DNA of 64,000 nt from Mangifera indica (Eukaryota; Streptophyta; Magnoliopsida; Sapindales; Anacardiaceae). How positions within the stretch are numbered: position 1 is the stretch's first letter; every line of letters starts with the position of its first letter. The position numbers and the translations under genes were made by a program. This document shows, piece after piece, positions 58,839 to 64,000 of this stretch. The notes under the pieces were generated by a model. It was not told the origin of the DNA and ran no database searches. It saw only the letters and a program-made list of their open reading frames with translations. Where the stretch lies: the NCBI RefSeq assembly GCF_011075055.1, contig NC_058155.1, forward strand, positions 12,309,537 to 12,373,536, in the 5' to 3' direction.

Positions 58839-60480
58839 TGCTTCCTTTTTACGAGTGAGTGAGAACATATCGAATCCTTTTTTATGAGGGGATGCTGAAG
58901 GTTGAATAGCTAGAAACAGAATACTAGGGAACAGTTATAATGTTACAGGAGTCTATAAGAACTATGATATGTTATGGACATTTGTTCTCTGTGCTTTCGT
59001 TTTAAGTTATTTTTATGATATAATATTGATAGTTTCTTGTTTGGTTTAATAAGATGTGGTTTTTATAATTCAGTCCCTCTTGGAGATTTCATAGAAGATG
59101 AAAAACATTAAGATGCAAGATATCGCCTTGAATAATTCACTTAGCCTGAGTTTGACCTACAAATCCTTGGCTGTCTGGTAGTTGTGTTTGAGGAATCAAA
59201 ACTGGTATCAAGCAGATGAATGAAGTTGAACTTGGGGTAGGATTCAATCCAGGCTGAGCCCAAATAAATCTCAACTTGAGATTGGTTTGAATCTTAGATC
59301 GAGGTCTATCTCTATTTTAGATAGACAAGTTGAGATTTGAATTAAATATGAAATAGAGAAAATGCTCAAAAGAGATGTTGAGAGTGGTTCTGTCAGGGAT
59401 ACCCAGACTGCATGCATACATACAAACGTGTTCTTATAGTTGGGTTCTGTTTTGGTACAGGCAAGTTAGTGGACTTCTCTTAATTTACATGATTACCCTT
59501 ACCAGTATATCCATCCAATGTGCATGACTAAGGTTGGATTAAAATAAAAAAGAATTAATTTGCGATCGGTTAAAGGTTGATGAGTTGAAATTTAAATTTG
59601 ATTAAAAAGCAATTTAACATTAGATTGGATCTAAATTAATTTGAATTCGGCTCATTTAATGCAATTGTAGTTATTATATAATAACAAATTATTAATATCT
59701 CCTCAAACAATCTTAATACGCCCAGATGAAAAAATTGTTCTTACATCTTAAGATATTTCTTATTTACTGTAGACTACATTTTATTTTTGGGAAAATGAAA
59801 ACATCTTAATTAACCTTTGGTAAATATCTCTATAGATCTCAAATCTATCTTAAAAATGGTTTTTTGAGTAATTTCATGTTAACATAAGAGTGAATTGAAG
59901 GAAGATTTAAAACAATTTGATAAAATATTAAAGAAGATGTGATGTAAAATATAATTACAAGATTTGTAATTGTAAATTAAGGGGGATCTATCCGATTTGT
60001 TAAGTAATACATATGATAAAAGGAGATTACATCGAGAAAAATGAATCAGTTTGAAATTCTTTTTTCATCTTATACGATAACAAATTTATGTTAATTAGAG
60101 GGTAATTTTGTCAAAAAATAAAAATTCAAGAGGTTAAAAATTGTTATAAGGATGATGGATGTTTATTTAAAAAATAATGAGGGTATTTATGTCATTGAGG
60201 CCAAAACCGTTAGGAAAATTTAGATGACCAGATTAATGTTTAAACACCTAATATGGGATATATTAGTTATTACCCTATTAATGAAACGGGGTGTCATTAT
60301 GTAAAATCAGGTGACTAAACTGTGGGTGTGTCGGAAATAACACATAAAATAAAAGGGCGAAATGATAAGTAATTCAAACAGAAATTTAACACGTAGGCTT
60401 GGTTTGTATCGCCCGGTGTTTTTTCCCCCTATAAAAACGGCCTTTTAAAGCTTAACAAGAAACAAAATCAATTCAAATCG
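58839..60480. other. Intergenic region between bZIP60 and PFP-alpha
   Basis: Contains the bZIP60 3' UTR and a degenerate repeat run (about 59220-59350), then AT-rich DNA with phrases such as GAGGGTATTTATGTCATTG near 60180 that resemble MULE subterminal text. I found no paired termini or target duplication. The PFP promoter presumably occupies the last 200 bp. No gene was recognised. Confidence 0.5.
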
Positions 60481-60534
60481 AAACCTCCAACTTCAGCACT
60501 GCTCAAGCAAGCGTACAAAGAGAAGAAGACAACA

Positions 60535-64000
<3,466 letters not shown>

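Noticed and set aside
59520..60440. Another MULE upstream of PFP-alpha
   Set aside because: MULE-like phrases occur, but I found no paired termini or target duplication.

Overview
The window is nuclear DNA from a flowering plant, most likely a eudicot. It is AT-rich. Its genes have many GT-AG introns, and its proteins are plant ones (CP12, bZIP60, a bifunctional nuclease of the BBD family, a SABATH methyltransferase, the PFP alpha subunit). It carries plant-type Mutator-like elements (MULEs), a Ty1/copia remnant and many microsatellites. I cannot name the species.

Layout. 1-5.1 kb is intergenic. 5.1-10.7 kb is a seven-exon bHLH transcription factor of the bHLH110 type with MULE-derived insertions in its introns. 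12.1-15.5 kb is a nine-exon BBD bifunctional nuclease with one GC-AG intron. 19.0-21.8 kb is a four-exon SABATH methyltransferase. 22.2-35.0 kb is a cluster of three MULEs, each bounded by a perfect 9-bp target-site duplication: a 988-bp non-autonomous element (22169-23156), a 9,413-bp apparently complete autonomous element (23250-32662) and a 1,606-bp non-autonomous relative (33369-34974). 35.1-36.1 kb holds a truncated F-box gene and the last exon of a DFR/ANR-like reductase. 37.9-45.2 kb is the spliceosomal helicase BRR2. 46.1-46.5 kb (minus strand) is a CP12. 47.5-51.1 kb is a decayed BUBR1/MAD3 checkpoint gene with a MULE fragment and a copia fragment in its last intron. 52.5-53.3 kb is the small U2AF subunit. 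57.0-58.8 kb is the unfolded-protein-response factor bZIP60 with its IRE1-spliced segment. 60.5 kb to the window end is the PFP alpha subunit, cut by the window edge.

The most interesting object is the 9.4-kb MULE. It encodes, convergently, an 840-aa MURA-type transposase on the minus strand (D454, D516, E568/E570, SWIM and CCHC zinc motifs) and a 1000-aa DUF1985 plus Ulp1/C48 SUMO-protease-like protein on the plus strand (H879, D896, C959). I reconstructed 15 exons for the second protein, and every exon length is a multiple of three, so all 14 introns are phase 0. Both reading frames are intact and the 9-bp target duplication is perfect, so the insertion looks recent and the element may still be active. 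The 1.6-kb neighbour has related termini and could be mobilised by it.

The host genes are otherwise unrelated housekeeping or regulatory genes and do not form a cluster. BRR2 and U2AF35 both act in pre-mRNA splicing but are separate transcription units. All exon boundaries were derived by eye from splice motifs and reading-frame continuity. Family assignments come from recognising conserved motifs; no database search was run.
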